DNA of 64,000 nucleotides from contig NZ_CP024966.1 in the NCBI RefSeq assembly GCF_002804125.1, positions 124,001 through 188,000 of the forward strand. Reading direction: 5' to 3'. A program made the position numbers and the translations under genes. This DNA comes from Mesoplasma entomophilum. GTDB taxonomy: Bacteria > Bacillota_I > Bacilli_A > Mycoplasmatales > Mycoplasmataceae. Below are positions 10,359 through 21,218 of the stretch, in pieces (positions within the stretch are counted from its first letter, which is position 1; every line of letters starts with the position of its first letter). Below the pieces are notes generated by a model. That model saw only the letters and a list, made by a program, of their open reading frames with translations. It made no database searches and was not told the DNA's origin.

Positions 10359-11580
10359 AAACATTTTAGAATCACTTAGAGGTGAGTTAAAAAGACAACA
10401 AGATCATATAGAATTAATTGCTAGTGAAAACTATGTTAGTGAAGCAGTCCTACAATTATCAGGAAGTATTTTAACAAATAAATATGCAGAAGGATATCCA
10501 GACAAAAGATATTATGGCGGATGTGAATTTGTTGATCAAATTGAAAAGCAAGGAATAGAGTTAGCTAAAAAAATATTCAATGCTGAACATGCTAACTTAC
10601 AACCTCATTCAGGAAGCCAAGCTAATGAAGCTGTTTATCGTGCATTATTACAAAATGGAGACAAAATAGTTTCAATGAGTTTAGATGCAGGTGGTCACTT
10701 AACACATGGATACCCAATTAACTTTTCAGGAAATAACTATGACTTCAAATTTTATGGAGTAAATAAGGAAACTGAAGAAATTGATTTTGAAGAAGTGAGA
10801 AGAGTTGTCTTAGAGCATAAACCAAAATTAATTGTTGCAGGTGCTAGCGCATATTCAAGAATTATTGATTTCAAAAAATTTAAAGAAATTGCAGATGAAG
10901 TTGGAGCTTTATTAATGGTTGATATGGCTCATATTGCAGGTTTAGTTGCAGGAGGGGTTCACCCAAATCCAATGGAATATGCTGATGTTGTCACAACAAC
11001 AACTCATAAAACTTTAAGAGGTGCTAGAGGTGGAATGATTTTATCAAAAGCAGAAATTGGTAAAAAGATTGACTCGGCTGTTTTCCCAGGAACTCAAGGA
11101 GGTCCTTTAGAAAATCAAATTGCAGGAAAAGTACAAGCTTTATATGAAGCCGACACTCCTGAATTCAAAAAATATGTTCAACAAGTAGTAGAAAACTCAA
11201 AAGCATTTGCTAAAGCATTAGCCGATAATGGGATGCGCTTAATTGCTAATGGAACAGATAATCACTTAATTAATTTAGATGTTAAAAATACTTTAAATGT
11301 AACAGGTAAAGATGCAGAAAAAATACTTGAAAGTATTGGAATAGTTTCAAATAAAAATATGATTCCATTTGATACAGAAAAACCTTTTGTAACTAGTGGT
11401 ATTAGAGTTGGAACAGCAGCAATGACAACGAGAGGATTCAAAGAAAACGAATTTAGAGAAGTTGCTAGAATTATTGCTAGTGCCCTAAAAGATCAATCAC
11501 AAAATAACTTAGATAAACTAGCAATTGAAGTTGCAAATTTATGTAAGCAATTCCCAATTTACGAACAATTATCATATTAA
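10342..11580 (+). CDS. glyA: Serine hydroxymethyltransferase
   Basis: GlyA (412 residues) converts serine and tetrahydrofolate to glycine and methylene-THF, the main one-carbon source for dTMP and formyl-Met-tRNA. The PLP-binding lysine is Lys223 in [14 protein letters not shown]. Other signatures are [13 protein letters not shown] near the N-terminus, [13 protein letters not shown], and the C-terminal [14 protein letters not shown]. Length is normal. The ATG lies inside the end of rpiB, 17 bases before the rpiB stop, so the two are almost certainly cotranscribed and translationally coupled. No terminator is seen before upp. Cytosolic PLP enzyme. Call firm. Confidence 0.97.
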   Translation: MSTINKNILESLRGELKRQQDHIELIASENYVSEAVLQLSGSILTNKYAEGYPDKRYYGGCEFVDQIEKQGIELAKKIFNAEHANLQPHSGSQANEAVYRALLQNGDKIVSMSLDAGGHLTHGYPINFSGNNYDFKFYGVNKETEEIDFEEVRRVVLEHKPKLIVAGASAYSRIIDFKKFKEIADEVGALLMVDMAHIAGLVAGGVHPNPMEYADVVTTTTHKTLRGARGGMILSKAEIGKKIDSAVFPGTQGGPLENQIAGKVQALYEADTPEFKKYVQQVVENSKAFAKALADNGMRLIANGTDNHLINLDVKNTLNVTGKDAEKILESIGIVSNKNMIPFDTEKPFVTSGIRVGTAAMTTRGFKENEFREVARIIASALKDQSQNNLDKLAIEVANLCKQFPIYEQLSY

Positions 11581-11585
11581 TGCTT

Positions 11586-11591
11586 TATAAT
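11586..11591 (+). promoter_or_regulatory. Possible -10 box before upp
   Basis: A perfect TATAAT begins five bases after the glyA stop codon. No good -35 box is visible, so upp may also be read through from glyA. Confidence 0.35.
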
Positions 11592-11626
11592 ATTAATAAT
11601 TTGGACAAATAAGGGGGAAAATGAAT

Positions 11627-12250
11627 ATGGCATTTACAGAGTTAAAACATCCTTTGATAATTGATAAATTATCAAGAATGCGTAGAAAAGAAACATCATC
11701 AAAAGATTTTAGGGAAAATCTTAATGAAATAGCTCAATTGATGGTTTATGAAATCTTCAGAGATTTAGAACTTAAACCAATTGAAATTGAAACACCAATG
11801 ACAAAAACAACAGGTTATACAATTGATAAACCAATTGTGTTAGTTCCAATTTTAAGAGCCGGTATAGGAATGTTAGATGGAATTCAAAAATTAATTCCAA
11901 CAGCAAGAATAGCTCATATTGGGCTTTATCGTGATGAAAAAACTTTAGAAATTCATCAATATTTTGCAAAGAAAACTGAATCGATTGATGAAAGCTATGT
12001 AATAATAGTTGATCCAATGCTAGCAACTGGTGGAAGTGCTAACAAAGCAATCAACATTGTTAAAGGTTGAGGGGTCAAAAATATTAAGTTTGTTTGCTTG
12101 GTAGCTGTTGAGCCAGGAATAAGTAATGTCTTAGAAAAACACCCAGATGTAGAAATATATGCAGCATCAAAAGATGAAAAACTTTCAGATAAAGGATATA
12201 TCATACCAGGTCTAGGAGATGCTGGTGATAGAATATTTGGAACAAAGTAA
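11627..12250 (+). CDS. upp: Uracil phosphoribosyltransferase
   Basis: Upp (207 residues) joins uracil to PRPP to make UMP, the central step of pyrimidine salvage. Signature segments are [25 protein letters not shown], the PRPP-binding loop [11 protein letters not shown], and the C-terminal [16 protein letters not shown], which contacts uracil. An ATG two codons upstream (11621) is in frame, but the AAGGGGG binding site (11611-11617) lies only 3 bases before it against 9 before 11627, so the downstream start was preferred. The in-frame TGA at 12068-12070 codes Trp. A terminator follows. Confidence 0.95.
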
Positions 12251-12267
12251 AATAGAAATTTTCTTTT

Positions 12268-12297
12268 AAAAAAACTCCTTAATTTGGAGTTTTTTTA
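12268..12297 (+). terminator. Intrinsic terminator after upp
   Basis: AAAAAAACTCC / GGAGTTTTTTT stem with a 7-base loop. The 3' arm is the T run. Confidence 0.85.
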
Positions 12298-12352
12298 CTT
12301 TTTCCAGTTTTGTTTTATTTTTTCTTTATAGGAGTAGAATATTAAAGAACGT

Positions 12353-12370
12353 AGTAGGCGAGGTGCTACT
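12353..12370 (+). promoter_or_regulatory. Small hairpin presenting the atpI ribosome-binding site
   Basis: AGTAG (12353-12357) can pair with CTACT (12366-12370). The loop holds GCGAGGTG, the only candidate ribosome-binding site for the ATG at 12374. The stem is short, so any regulatory role is speculative. Confidence 0.3.
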
Positions 12371-12373
12371 TGA

Positions 12374-12769
12374 ATGGAATTAAAAAGTATATATAAAAAC
12401 TGGTTCAAAAACCCTGCATTAACAATTATATTTATAATTAGCTTTTTAACAGGAATGACAATCACTTTGTTATTTGTGTTAAAAATTATTAGTTATAGTT
12501 GATTAACAGGTTGGGTTTTAGGTTTAACTTCGTTTTTAGTTGGTATTTTTATTAGTAAGAAGTCAGTTGTTCTTCTTCTTGAAAATGAAAATCATTTTTT
12601 ATTTTACTTTTTCTTTTTATTAAGAATAGGTGCTTACGCCACTCCGTTATTTATTGCTTTTTTTAATAACAATATTATTTTTGATTATAGAGGTGTATTA
12701 GTTGGCCTTAGCCCAATTTTACTATTGCCTTTTACAAATCATAAAATCTTAAATATTAAAAGTTATTAG
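12374..12769 (+). CDS. atpI: AtpI-like small membrane protein of the ATP synthase operon
   Basis: A 131-residue membrane protein in first position of the ATP synthase operon. About four hydrophobic segments are visible (near residues 16-38, 44-60, 76-97 and 104-120), with few charged residues except at the ends. Its place and topology match AtpI/UncI-like proteins (called the MG406 family in mycoplasmas). The AtpI role in assembly of the c-ring is known only for other bacteria and is inferred here. The sequence itself carries no motif I can read. It is followed by atpB after 20 bases. Two TGA codons read as Trp. Confidence 0.7.
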
Positions 12770-12789
12770 AAATTTAAGGAGGGTTCAAA

Positions 12790-13656
12790 TTGGACAATAT
12801 GTTTGAAGGTTTATGATCTTTGACAACACAGTTTAGTGCAATCATCATTACCACAATTCTTATTTGTGCTATTTGTATTACTTATAACATTAAAGTGAGA
12901 GGGCAAGAAGAAGATAAAGAATTATCTGGAATGATTGTTATTATCGATATGTTTGTTTCTTCAGTTGAAAACTTAGTTGTTTCAATCATGGGGAAAAAAT
13001 ATCGTAAATTGACTCCATACTTTTTATACATTTGTTTGTATATCATAGTAGGATCATTGGTTTCATTACTTGGTTTTGAATCACCTTCTTCTTCATACAC
13101 AATTACTTTATCAATGGCTTTTGTTACATTTGTGATGATTTATTATTTTGCATTTAAATATCAAAAATGAGCTTATCTAAAAAGATATATAAATCCAATT
13201 GAAATATTTACACAATTTACACCATTATTATCTATGTCTTTCCGTCTATTTGGTAACCTTTTAGGTGGATCAATTATTTTAGGATTAGTGTACGCATTGT
13301 TTATTGGTTTCCAAAGTAGTTGAGCACATGGGACAATTAGTTTTGGAGACGAAGGAATGCACTGACCATCATTCGGAATATGAAATGCAGGTGTTTTAGA
13401 AGACGACAATGCTTGAAAGATGCAGTATACATACTGATGATCAGGGGTTAATATTTTCACAAGTGCTATAACTCCATTTTTACATATGTACTTTGATATG
13501 TTTGATGCTGTTATCCAAGCTGTTGTATTTACAATGTTATCGCTTTCATACTGAGCAGAAGGTATGGGAGAGGAACAAGAGTTAACTCACAAAGGTGAGG
13601 GTAGAAATAGTTCAAAAAAAACTCAAAAATTGAAAAAAATAGAATTACAAAAATAA
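12790..13656 (+). CDS. atpB: ATP synthase F0 subunit a
   Basis: Subunit a (288 residues) forms the proton half-channels beside the c-ring in the membrane. The essential arginine is Arg152 in [13 protein letters not shown], and about six hydrophobic segments are present. A TTG start at 12790 is proposed because AAGGAGGG ends 6 bases before it. The next in-frame ATG (12799) is 15 bases away, too far for that site. The C-terminus is basic ([13 protein letters not shown]). The gene contains many TGA-coded Trp, so it is easily missed in the standard code. It follows atpI and precedes atpE in one operon. Confidence 0.93.
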
Positions 13657-13678
13657 AATAAAAGGAGAATTATTATTT

Positions 13679-13993
13679 ATGTTATTTACAGATTACATGG
13701 CAAATTTTTTAGTGGGATACTTTAATGTATTATCAAGTATTATGCCTTTATTAGCAGAATCAACTTCAACAGGTGATGGTCTTAAATTATTAGGAGCTGG
13801 AGTTGCTATTGTTGGGGTTGCTGGAGCAGGAATCGGACAAGGTGCTGTTGGACAAGGTGCATGTATGGCAATCGGAAGAAACCCAGAAATGGCACCAAAA
13901 ATTACTTCAACTATGATTATTGCAGCGGGGATTGCAGAATCAGGAGCTATTTACGCTTTAGTTGTTGCTATTTTATTAATTTTCGTAGCTTAA
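13679..13993 (+). CDS. atpE: ATP synthase F0 subunit c
   Basis: Subunit c (104 residues) forms the rotating proteolipid ring. It is a hairpin of two membrane helices joined by the polar loop GRNPEMAPK. The proton-carrying carboxylate is Glu87 in [12 protein letters not shown], and the first helix holds the glycine repeat [17 protein letters not shown]. An extra N-terminal hydrophobic stretch of about 30 residues precedes the first helix, as in other mollicute c subunits, so the protein is longer than the usual 70-80 residues. The ribosome-binding site AAAGGAG lies about 11 bases from the ATG, somewhat far. Confidence 0.96.
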   Translation: MLFTDYMANFLVGYFNVLSSIMPLLAESTSTGDGLKLLGAGVAIVGVAGAGIGQGAVGQGACMAIGRNPEMAPKITSTMIIAAGIAESGAIYALVVAILLIFVA

Positions 13994-14021
13994 GAAATAT
14001 AAAGAAAGAAGGGTGTGTTAA

Positions 14022-14555
14022 ATGATATTTATCGCAGAAACACAAACAGCTGGAGTTCCAGAAATCATAACATCTTTATTTCCTAACTTGCCAAACTTTA
14101 TTGCGCATGTTATAGCTACAATTGTTTTAATAGTTATATTATCAAAATTGATGTATAAACCATTTAGAAAAACTATTAAAGACAGAAGAAACAAAATAAA
14201 TGAATTATTAAGCGAGGCTGTGCAAAAGCAAACAGAAGCAAATATGGGTGTTAAAAAAGCCGAAGCATTATTGCAAGACGCTAAAACAGAATCTTCATTA
14301 ATTATTCAAACTTCAAAAGTTGATGCTGATATTCAAAAAACTCACATCATTAATGAAGCTCACAAATATGCTGACATTATTAAGAATCAAGCAGAAAAAG
14401 ACATCGCTCAAGAAAGATCAAAAATTGAAGCAGAAATTAAAACAACAATAGTTAATGTTGCGTTTGATGCTGCTGAACAGATTTTACAAAAAGAAATCAA
14501 TAAAACTAAAAACAAAGAAATTGTTGATGAGTTTATTGAAAACCTTGATAAATAA
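14022..14555 (+). CDS. atpF: ATP synthase F0 subunit b
   Basis: Subunit b (177 residues) is the peripheral stalk. One membrane helix (about residues 24-44) is followed by YKPFRKTIKDRRNKINE and a long charged coiled coil to the C-terminus. In several mycoplasmas subunit b has a lipoprotein signal. Here the N-terminus has no cysteine, so it is an ordinary signal-anchor. The start ATG follows AAGAAGGG. The stop codon is 2 bases from the atpH ATG, indicating translational coupling. Confidence 0.94.
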   Translation: MIFIAETQTAGVPEIITSLFPNLPNFIAHVIATIVLIVILSKLMYKPFRKTIKDRRNKINELLSEAVQKQTEANMGVKKAEALLQDAKTESSLIIQTSKVDADIQKTHIINEAHKYADIIKNQAEKDIAQERSKIEAEIKTTIVNVAFDAAEQILQKEINKTKNKEIVDEFIENLDK

Positions 14556-14557
14556 TT

Positions 14558-15109
14558 ATGGTTTTAAAAGATAACGTTATTGATAATTGAGCAAATGCTT
14601 TAACAAAAATTGCTGTAAAAGAAAACAAAGTCAAAAAAATGTTAGAACAAGCACATGTGCTAATTGAAGTTCTAAAAAATAAAAATGAATTTGTTGATAT
14701 TCTTACTTTTAAATCAGCACACGATGAAGAAAAAAGAATCAAAATAATTGATGATACTTTTGGTCAATTTAACATTGATCAAGATATCATGAACGCTTTT
14801 AAAATATTAGTTCATATGCAGGCATTTGTCAATGCTAGAGATATTTTAAAAAGATTAAGAGGAAAACTTGTTGAATTAGACAATATGACTTATGGTGTAG
14901 TTTGGTCTACTGAAGAAATCTCAGCTAAACAAATTAAGGAAATTGAAGAAAAAATGTCTAAAAAAATTAATAAGGAAGTTAAATTGGTTAACAAAATTGA
15001 CCCTAAATTAATTGCAGGTATTCAAGTAGTTGTTCATAACAAAGTTTATGATGGCTCATTAAGAAGTAAACTTGATGAAATGAAATATCAAGTATTGAAA
15101 GAAAAATAG
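14558..15109 (+). CDS. atpH: ATP synthase F1 subunit delta
   Basis: Delta (183 residues) caps the alpha3beta3 head and joins it to subunit b. The N-terminal helical domain starts IDNWANALTKIAVKE, and the C-terminal part has the family motif KLVNKIDPKLIAGIQVVVHNK. Start is the ATG two bases after the atpF stop. No strong ribosome-binding site is seen, consistent with translational coupling. The second codon region includes a TGA-coded Trp at NWAN and a TGG Trp at residue 116. Length is typical of the family (about 178). Confidence 0.93.
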
Positions 15110-15121
15110 GAGGTTTAATAT

Positions 15122-16699
15122 ATGGCATTAAATATTAAAGAAATCTCTGAAGTTATTGAAAAACAAATAAAAAACTATGGTAAAGACATTATCGAAGCTG
15201 AGCAAGGTAGTGTTGTTACTATTGGGGATGGTGTTTCTTTAATTTACGGATTAGACAAAGCTTTAATGGGTGAATTATTAATTTTCCCTAATGATGTTTA
15301 TGGTATGGTTTTAAGTCTTGAAGAAGGTGCAGTTGGTGCTGTTATTCTTGGGGACTATAAACTTATCAAAGAAGGTGACATTGTTAAACGTACAGGTAAA
15401 GTTGTTGAAACACCTGTTGGTGATGCAATGATTGGTAGAGTTGTTAATGCATTAGGTCAACCAATTGATAACAATGGACCAATCAAAACTAAAAAATTTA
15501 AACCAGTTGAAAAAATTGCAACTGGAGTTATGGCTCGTAAATCAGTTAGTCAACCTTTAGAAACAGGTATTCTAGGAATTGATGCTTCTATTCCAATTGG
15601 AAAAGGTCAACGTGAGTTAATCATTGGTGACCGTCAAACTGGTAAAACAGCTGTTGCTATTGATACAATAATTAATCAAAAAGGTAAAAATGTTAAATGT
15701 ATTTATGTATCAATTGGACAAAAAGATTCAACAATTGCGCAAGTTGTTGAAAAGCTTAAAAAATATGGTGCAATGGAATATACTACTGTTGTTAATGCAG
15801 GAGCTAGTGATTCAGCACCATTACAATACTTAGCACCTTATACAGGTGTAACTATTGGTGAAGAATGAATGGAAAATGGCGAAGATGTTTTAATTGTTTA
15901 TGATGACTTGTCTAAACATGCGGTAGCTTACCGTGAAATGTCTCTTCTATTAAGAAGACCACCAGGTCGTGAAGCTTACCCTGGTGATGTTTTCTACTTA
16001 CACTCACGTCTTTTAGAAAGAGCAGCTAGAGTTAATGAAAAATTTGGTGGTGGATCAATTACAGCACTACCTATTATCGAAACTCAAGCAAGTGATATTT
16101 CAGCATATATTCCAACAAACGTTATTTCAATTACTGATGGACAAATTTTCTTATCAAGTGATTTATTCATGGCAGGTATTAGACCAGCTATTAATATTGG
16201 TCCTTCAGTTTCTAGGGTTGGTTCATCAGCACAAATTAAAGCTGTTAAACAAGTCTCAGGAACATTGAAATTGGAACTAGCACAATACTATGAATTGGAA
16301 GCTTTTTCAAAATTTGGTTCAGACTTAGACGAATCAACAAAAGCTACTTTAGATCATGGGGCAAGAATTATCCAAATGTTAGTTCAACGTCAATATTCAC
16401 CTTTAAATCAAATAGATGAAGCAATTATTTTATTTGCAATTAAATCTCACTTAATTAAATGAATTCCTTTAGAAAACATTAGAGATTTCAAAACTGAAAT
16501 AATTACATTCTTTAATAATGAAAAAGAGGCGAAAGCTTTAAAAGCTGAATTAGCTAAAAAACTTGAATGAAGCGCTGATCTTGAAAGTGGAATTCAAAAA
16601 GAAATTGAAAAATTAGTTGTTAAATTCACTTCTACTTTAAATAACTACAACCCAACTATTTTTGGGGATGAAAAAGAATTTAAAAAATTAGGTAAGTAA
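15122..16699 (+). CDS. atpA: ATP synthase F1 subunit alpha
   Basis: Alpha (525 residues) forms with beta the hexameric head and carries non-catalytic nucleotide sites. Walker A is GDRQTGKT (169-176). The DELSD-like Walker B region reads [19 protein letters not shown], and the conserved arginine lies in [11 protein letters not shown]. In-frame TGA codons at 15866 and 16460 code Trp, so the separate pieces are one gene. AGGAGG lies 7 bases before the ATG. The stop overlaps the atpG start (TAATG). Confidence 0.97.
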
Positions 16700-17544
16700 T
16701 GGCAAATTTAAGTAATTTAAAAACACAAATTTCAAATACTCAAGATATCGGTAAAATTACTAATGCGATGCAATTAGTTGCAAGTGCAAAATTACGCCGT
16801 ATTGGTAAAAAAGTTACTGAAACTCAAGAATATGTATCTGAAGTTTATTCAATTTTTAATGAAATAATTAAACATTCAAGTGAATCAATTTATTTAAAAA
16901 ATTCTACTAATGATATTAAAAAAACTTTATGAGTTGTTGTTAACTCAAATTTAGGTTTATGTGGTGGATATAACACTAACGTTAATAAATTAGTTATTAG
17001 TAATTTCAAAAAAGAAGATCAAATTTATGCTATTGGTTCAAAAGCTGTTTCTGCTTTCAATAGTAAAAAAATGAAAATTAAAAATGAATGTACTGGTGTT
17101 GATATTGATTTCTCACCATCACAAGCAAAACAAATTGGTAATGAGTTATTAAGTTATTATTCAAGTGGAGAATTTGATGAAATTCAAATTGTTTATACAA
17201 AGTTTATTAACAATGTAACATTTGAACCAACAAAATTAAGAGTTTTCCCAATTATTAAAGAGGATGCTCAAGAAACTTCAAGTAGTTACTATAGCTTTGA
17301 GCCAAGTGCTGAAGAAGTTTTAAATAATGCTGTTACTTTGTATTTAAGCACTATAATCTTTGGAACAATTGTTGAATCACAAGTAAGTGAACAAGCAAGC
17401 CGTAGATTAGCTATGGAAAATGCAACAAATAATGGTAAAGAATTAGAATACAATTTAAGTATTCAATATAATCGTGAAAGACAAGCATCAATTACACAAG
17501 AAATATCAGAGATTGTTTCTGGTGCTAATGCTTTAATGGGATAG
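16699..17544 (+). CDS. atpG: ATP synthase F1 subunit gamma
   Basis: Gamma (281 residues) is the central rotor shaft. The N-terminal helix reads LKTQISNTQDIGKITNAMQ and continues LVASAKLRRI, the family signature. The middle has SNLGLCGGYN, and the C-terminal helix contains ASRRLAMENATNNGKE and ITQEISEIVSGANAL, also signatures. The ATG overlaps the atpA stop codon by one base. A TGA at 16930-16932 codes Trp. Confidence 0.97.
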
Positions 17545-18993
<1,449 letters not shown>

Positions 18994-19003
18994 GTGAATT
19001 TAA

Positions 19004-19303
19004 ATGGCAATTAATTTAATAATTTCTACTCCAAATGGAAAATTTGTAGATAACAAAAAAGTCGATATTATCAACCTAAAAACTATTGACGGAGATATTG
19101 GAGTATTAGGGAATATGTCGCCTTTGGTTACAGCTTTAAAAATTGGCAATATGAATTTTAAAGTTAATAATCAAACACAATGAATTCACTTACATAGAGG
19201 ACTAGCAATAATTAACGCAACAGAATGTAAGATAATTACAGAAAGATTATATTTGGTAAACGAAAACGGTACTAAAGTACAAACACCAGATAAATTAGAT
19301 TAA
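19004..19303 (+). CDS. atpC: ATP synthase F1 subunit epsilon (short form)
   Basis: A 99-residue epsilon subunit sitting at the base of gamma. The N-terminal beta-sandwich is complete (TPNGKF ... GDIGVLGNMSPLVTALKIG ... HRGLAIINATECKIITE). The C-terminal two-helix inhibitory domain found in most bacteria (total about 130-140 residues) is essentially absent. After residue 85 only a short charged tail remains. It is the last gene of the operon, with a terminator starting two bases after the stop codon. Confidence 0.93.
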
Positions 19304-19305
19304 TT

Positions 19306-19345
19306 AAAAACTTTATCTCTTTTTAAGAAATAAAGTTTTTTTTGT
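19306..19345 (+). terminator. Terminator of the ATP synthase operon
   Basis: AAAAACTTTAT / ATAAAGTTTTT, an 11-bp AT-rich stem with a 13-base loop, ending in a run of T. Confidence 0.75.
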
Positions 19346-19383
19346 ATTTTTAAGAACATAATTAAATTAAAGGAGAATATATT

Positions 19384-19788
19384 ATGAGTAAAATTTATGA
19401 AACAACAGTAACTAATACAGGAGGAAGAACTGGAGAAGTTATTTCATCTGATGGAAAATTTAGTTTAAAGATATCATCACCTACATTAAATTTAGAAGGA
19501 ACAACAAATCCTGAGCAATTATTTGCAGCAGGATATAGCTCATGTTTTAATGGAGCATTGCAAGCTGTAATGGCTAAAAATAAAGTTTCATTTAAGTCAA
19601 ATGTAACAGCAAAAGTGGCATTACATAATAACGGAGAATTGAACTTCAATATATCAGTTGATTTGCAAGTTGAAATTATAGGAGCAGATAAAGAAATTGC
19701 TGAAAAATTAATGCATGAAGCAGACTTGGTATGTCCTTATTCAAAAGCCTTAAAAAACAATGTAGAAGTTACATTGAGTTTAAAATAA
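19384..19788 (+). CDS. ohr: Organic hydroperoxide resistance protein (Ohr/OsmC family)
   Basis: A 134-residue thiol peroxidase that reduces organic and fatty-acid hydroperoxides at the expense of lipoylated or other dithiols. Both catalytic cysteines of the Ohr subgroup are present: Cys54 in AAGYSSCFNGAL and Cys117 in DLVCPYSKA. The N-terminal KIYETTVTNTGGRTG is typical. The second motif VCPYSKA favours Ohr over OsmC. AAAGGAG precedes the ATG. It stands alone between two terminators and converges on pdp. Confidence 0.93.
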   Translation: MSKIYETTVTNTGGRTGEVISSDGKFSLKISSPTLNLEGTTNPEQLFAAGYSSCFNGALQAVMAKNKVSFKSNVTAKVALHNNGELNFNISVDLQVEIIGADKEIAEKLMHEADLVCPYSKALKNNVEVTLSLK

Positions 19789-19796
19789 CAACATAA

Positions 19797-19825
19797 AAAG
19801 AACACCTTGTAGGTGTTCTTTTATC
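19797..19825. terminator. Bidirectional terminator between ohr and pdp
   Basis: An 11-bp stem AAAGAACACCT / AGGTGTTCTTT with loop TGT is flanked by A-rich and T-rich tracts, suitable for both convergent genes. The pdp stop codon touches its right edge. Confidence 0.88.
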
Positions 19826-21125
19826 TAATAATTTTTATAATGTTTTTTTGTTTTTCATTTTGCATTGAAATAGTAAAACTTTTTTTAGCTCTTTCAATTC
19901 AATCATTATTAATGTCATAGTTTGTATAGAAAGTTAAAACAACATCACCAGTTTTTACAACATCACCAGTTTTTTTATTTAAATATATTCCAGCTGAGAA
20001 ATCTATTAAATCCTCTTTTGTTTTTCTACCTGCTCCAAGCTCCATTGAAAGTAATCCTATAGTTTCAGCATCTTGTGAAATGATGTAACCATCCTCTTCT
20101 GCAAAAACTTCAATTTTATTCTTAGTTGTAAAATTTTGATCATAGTTTATAATTAATTCAAAATTTCCACCTTGCGCTTCAACAAATTCTTGTAAAAAGT
20201 GTGCGCATTCACCTGTTTCTAGTTTTTTGTAACAATCACTTATAGCATCTTCTAATTTATCAAAAATGCCAAGGTCAGTTAAAGTTAAACCAGCAGCTGT
20301 ACAAACAACCTCTTTTAAATCTTCTGGACCGTTATTATTTAAGGTATCTCAAGCTTCTTTAACTTCAATTGCATTTCCAATAGCTTTTCCTAAAGGTTTT
20401 TGCATATCAGTAAGCAGAATTGAAACTTTTCTATTATATCCATGCCCAATAGTAATCATTTCGTTTGCTAATTTTTCAGCGATGTCTATATTTTTCATAA
20501 ATGCACCAGCTCCAACTTTAACATCTAAAATCAAACTGTCGCTATCGATAACTAATTTTTTGCTCATAATAGAAGCAGCAATTAAAGGAATAGAATCAAC
20601 AGTCCCAGTAACGTCTCTTAACGCATACATTTTTTTATCAGCAGGAACGATATCATCTGATTGACCTGTAATGCTCATTCCAACTTCATTAATTGTTTTA
20701 ATAAATTTTTCTTTTGATAACTCGCTTGTTCAACCTTTACATGATTCTAATTTATCAATAGTGCCTCCAGTTACTCCAAGCCCTCTACCAGAAAGTTTGC
20801 AAACCTTTACTCCATAACTAGCAACTAAGGGGCTATATACTAAACTAGTTTTGTCTCCTACTCCACCAGTTGAGTGTTTATCAGCTTTTAAACCTTTAAC
20901 TTCACTAACATCATAAACATATCCTGATTCAACATATGCTTGAGTTAATGCCAAAGTTTCTGCTTTGGTCATTCCATTAAAGTAAATAGCCATTGCAAAA
21001 GCTGCCATTTGATAATCTGTAACTTTATTTCTTACATAACTATTTATCAGCCATTTAATTTCCTCACTTGATAATTCAATAGAATGTTTCTTTTTCTCTA
21101 TAATTTCACTAAAAATGTAGTTCAT
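19821..21125 (-). CDS. pdp: Pyrimidine-nucleoside phosphorylase
   Basis: A 434-residue phosphorylase that splits uridine, deoxyuridine or thymidine with phosphate into base and (deoxy)ribose 1-phosphate. The family signature KADKHSTGGVGDKTSL (phosphate site) and SGRGLGVTGGTIDKLES are intact. The reading continues through a TGA-coded Trp just after CKG, then DVKVGAGAFMKN with the pyrimidine-binding lysine region. It is the glycosyltransferase family 3 type, so thymidine phosphorylase (deoA) is the alternative name. Bacterial firmicute-type enzymes usually accept both. It diverges from pmm-deoC, which use the sugar phosphate it makes, across a promoter region with an inverted repeat. Confidence 0.93.
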
Positions 21126-21143
21126 AGGTCTCCTTTTATAAGA

Positions 21144-21161
21144 GTGTAAAATTATTTACAC
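21144..21161. promoter_or_regulatory. Perfect inverted repeat, candidate operator
   Basis: GTGTAAA, a 4-base ATTA spacer, then TTTACAC form a 7+4+7 palindrome midway between divergent pdp and pmm. No T run follows, so it is not a terminator. It overlaps the likely -35 of pmm and lies where RNA polymerase would start pdp. No regulator gene is adjacent. Confidence 0.55.
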
Positions 21162-21183
21162 CATTATCTTTCTACTATATTAT
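21155..21183 (+). promoter_or_regulatory. Possible promoter for pmm-deoC
   Basis: TTTACA (21155-21160), 17 bases, then TATTAT (21178-21183). A perfect TATAAT at 21181-21186 is an alternative -10, but with a 20-base spacer. The -35 is one arm of the inverted repeat. Confidence 0.45.
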
Positions 21184-21218
21184 AATAGAATAGATATATA
21201 AATATATAAGGAGTACAA

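Noticed and set aside
13173-13460. Minus-strand ORF opposite atpB and other long minus-strand ORFs opposite ribosomal and ATP synthase genes
   Set aside because: They are shadows of conserved plus-strand genes and show no family motif or binding site.
15866-15868. In-frame TGA apparently breaking atpA (and similar breaks in ftsK, uvrC, secY, map, rplB, ligA, the permeases)
   Set aside because: These are tryptophan codons under genetic code 4. Homologous proteins continue across them, so the genes are not pseudogenes.
21144-21161. Inverted repeat between pdp and pmm as a terminator
   Set aside because: No T run on either side, and it lies between divergent gene starts.
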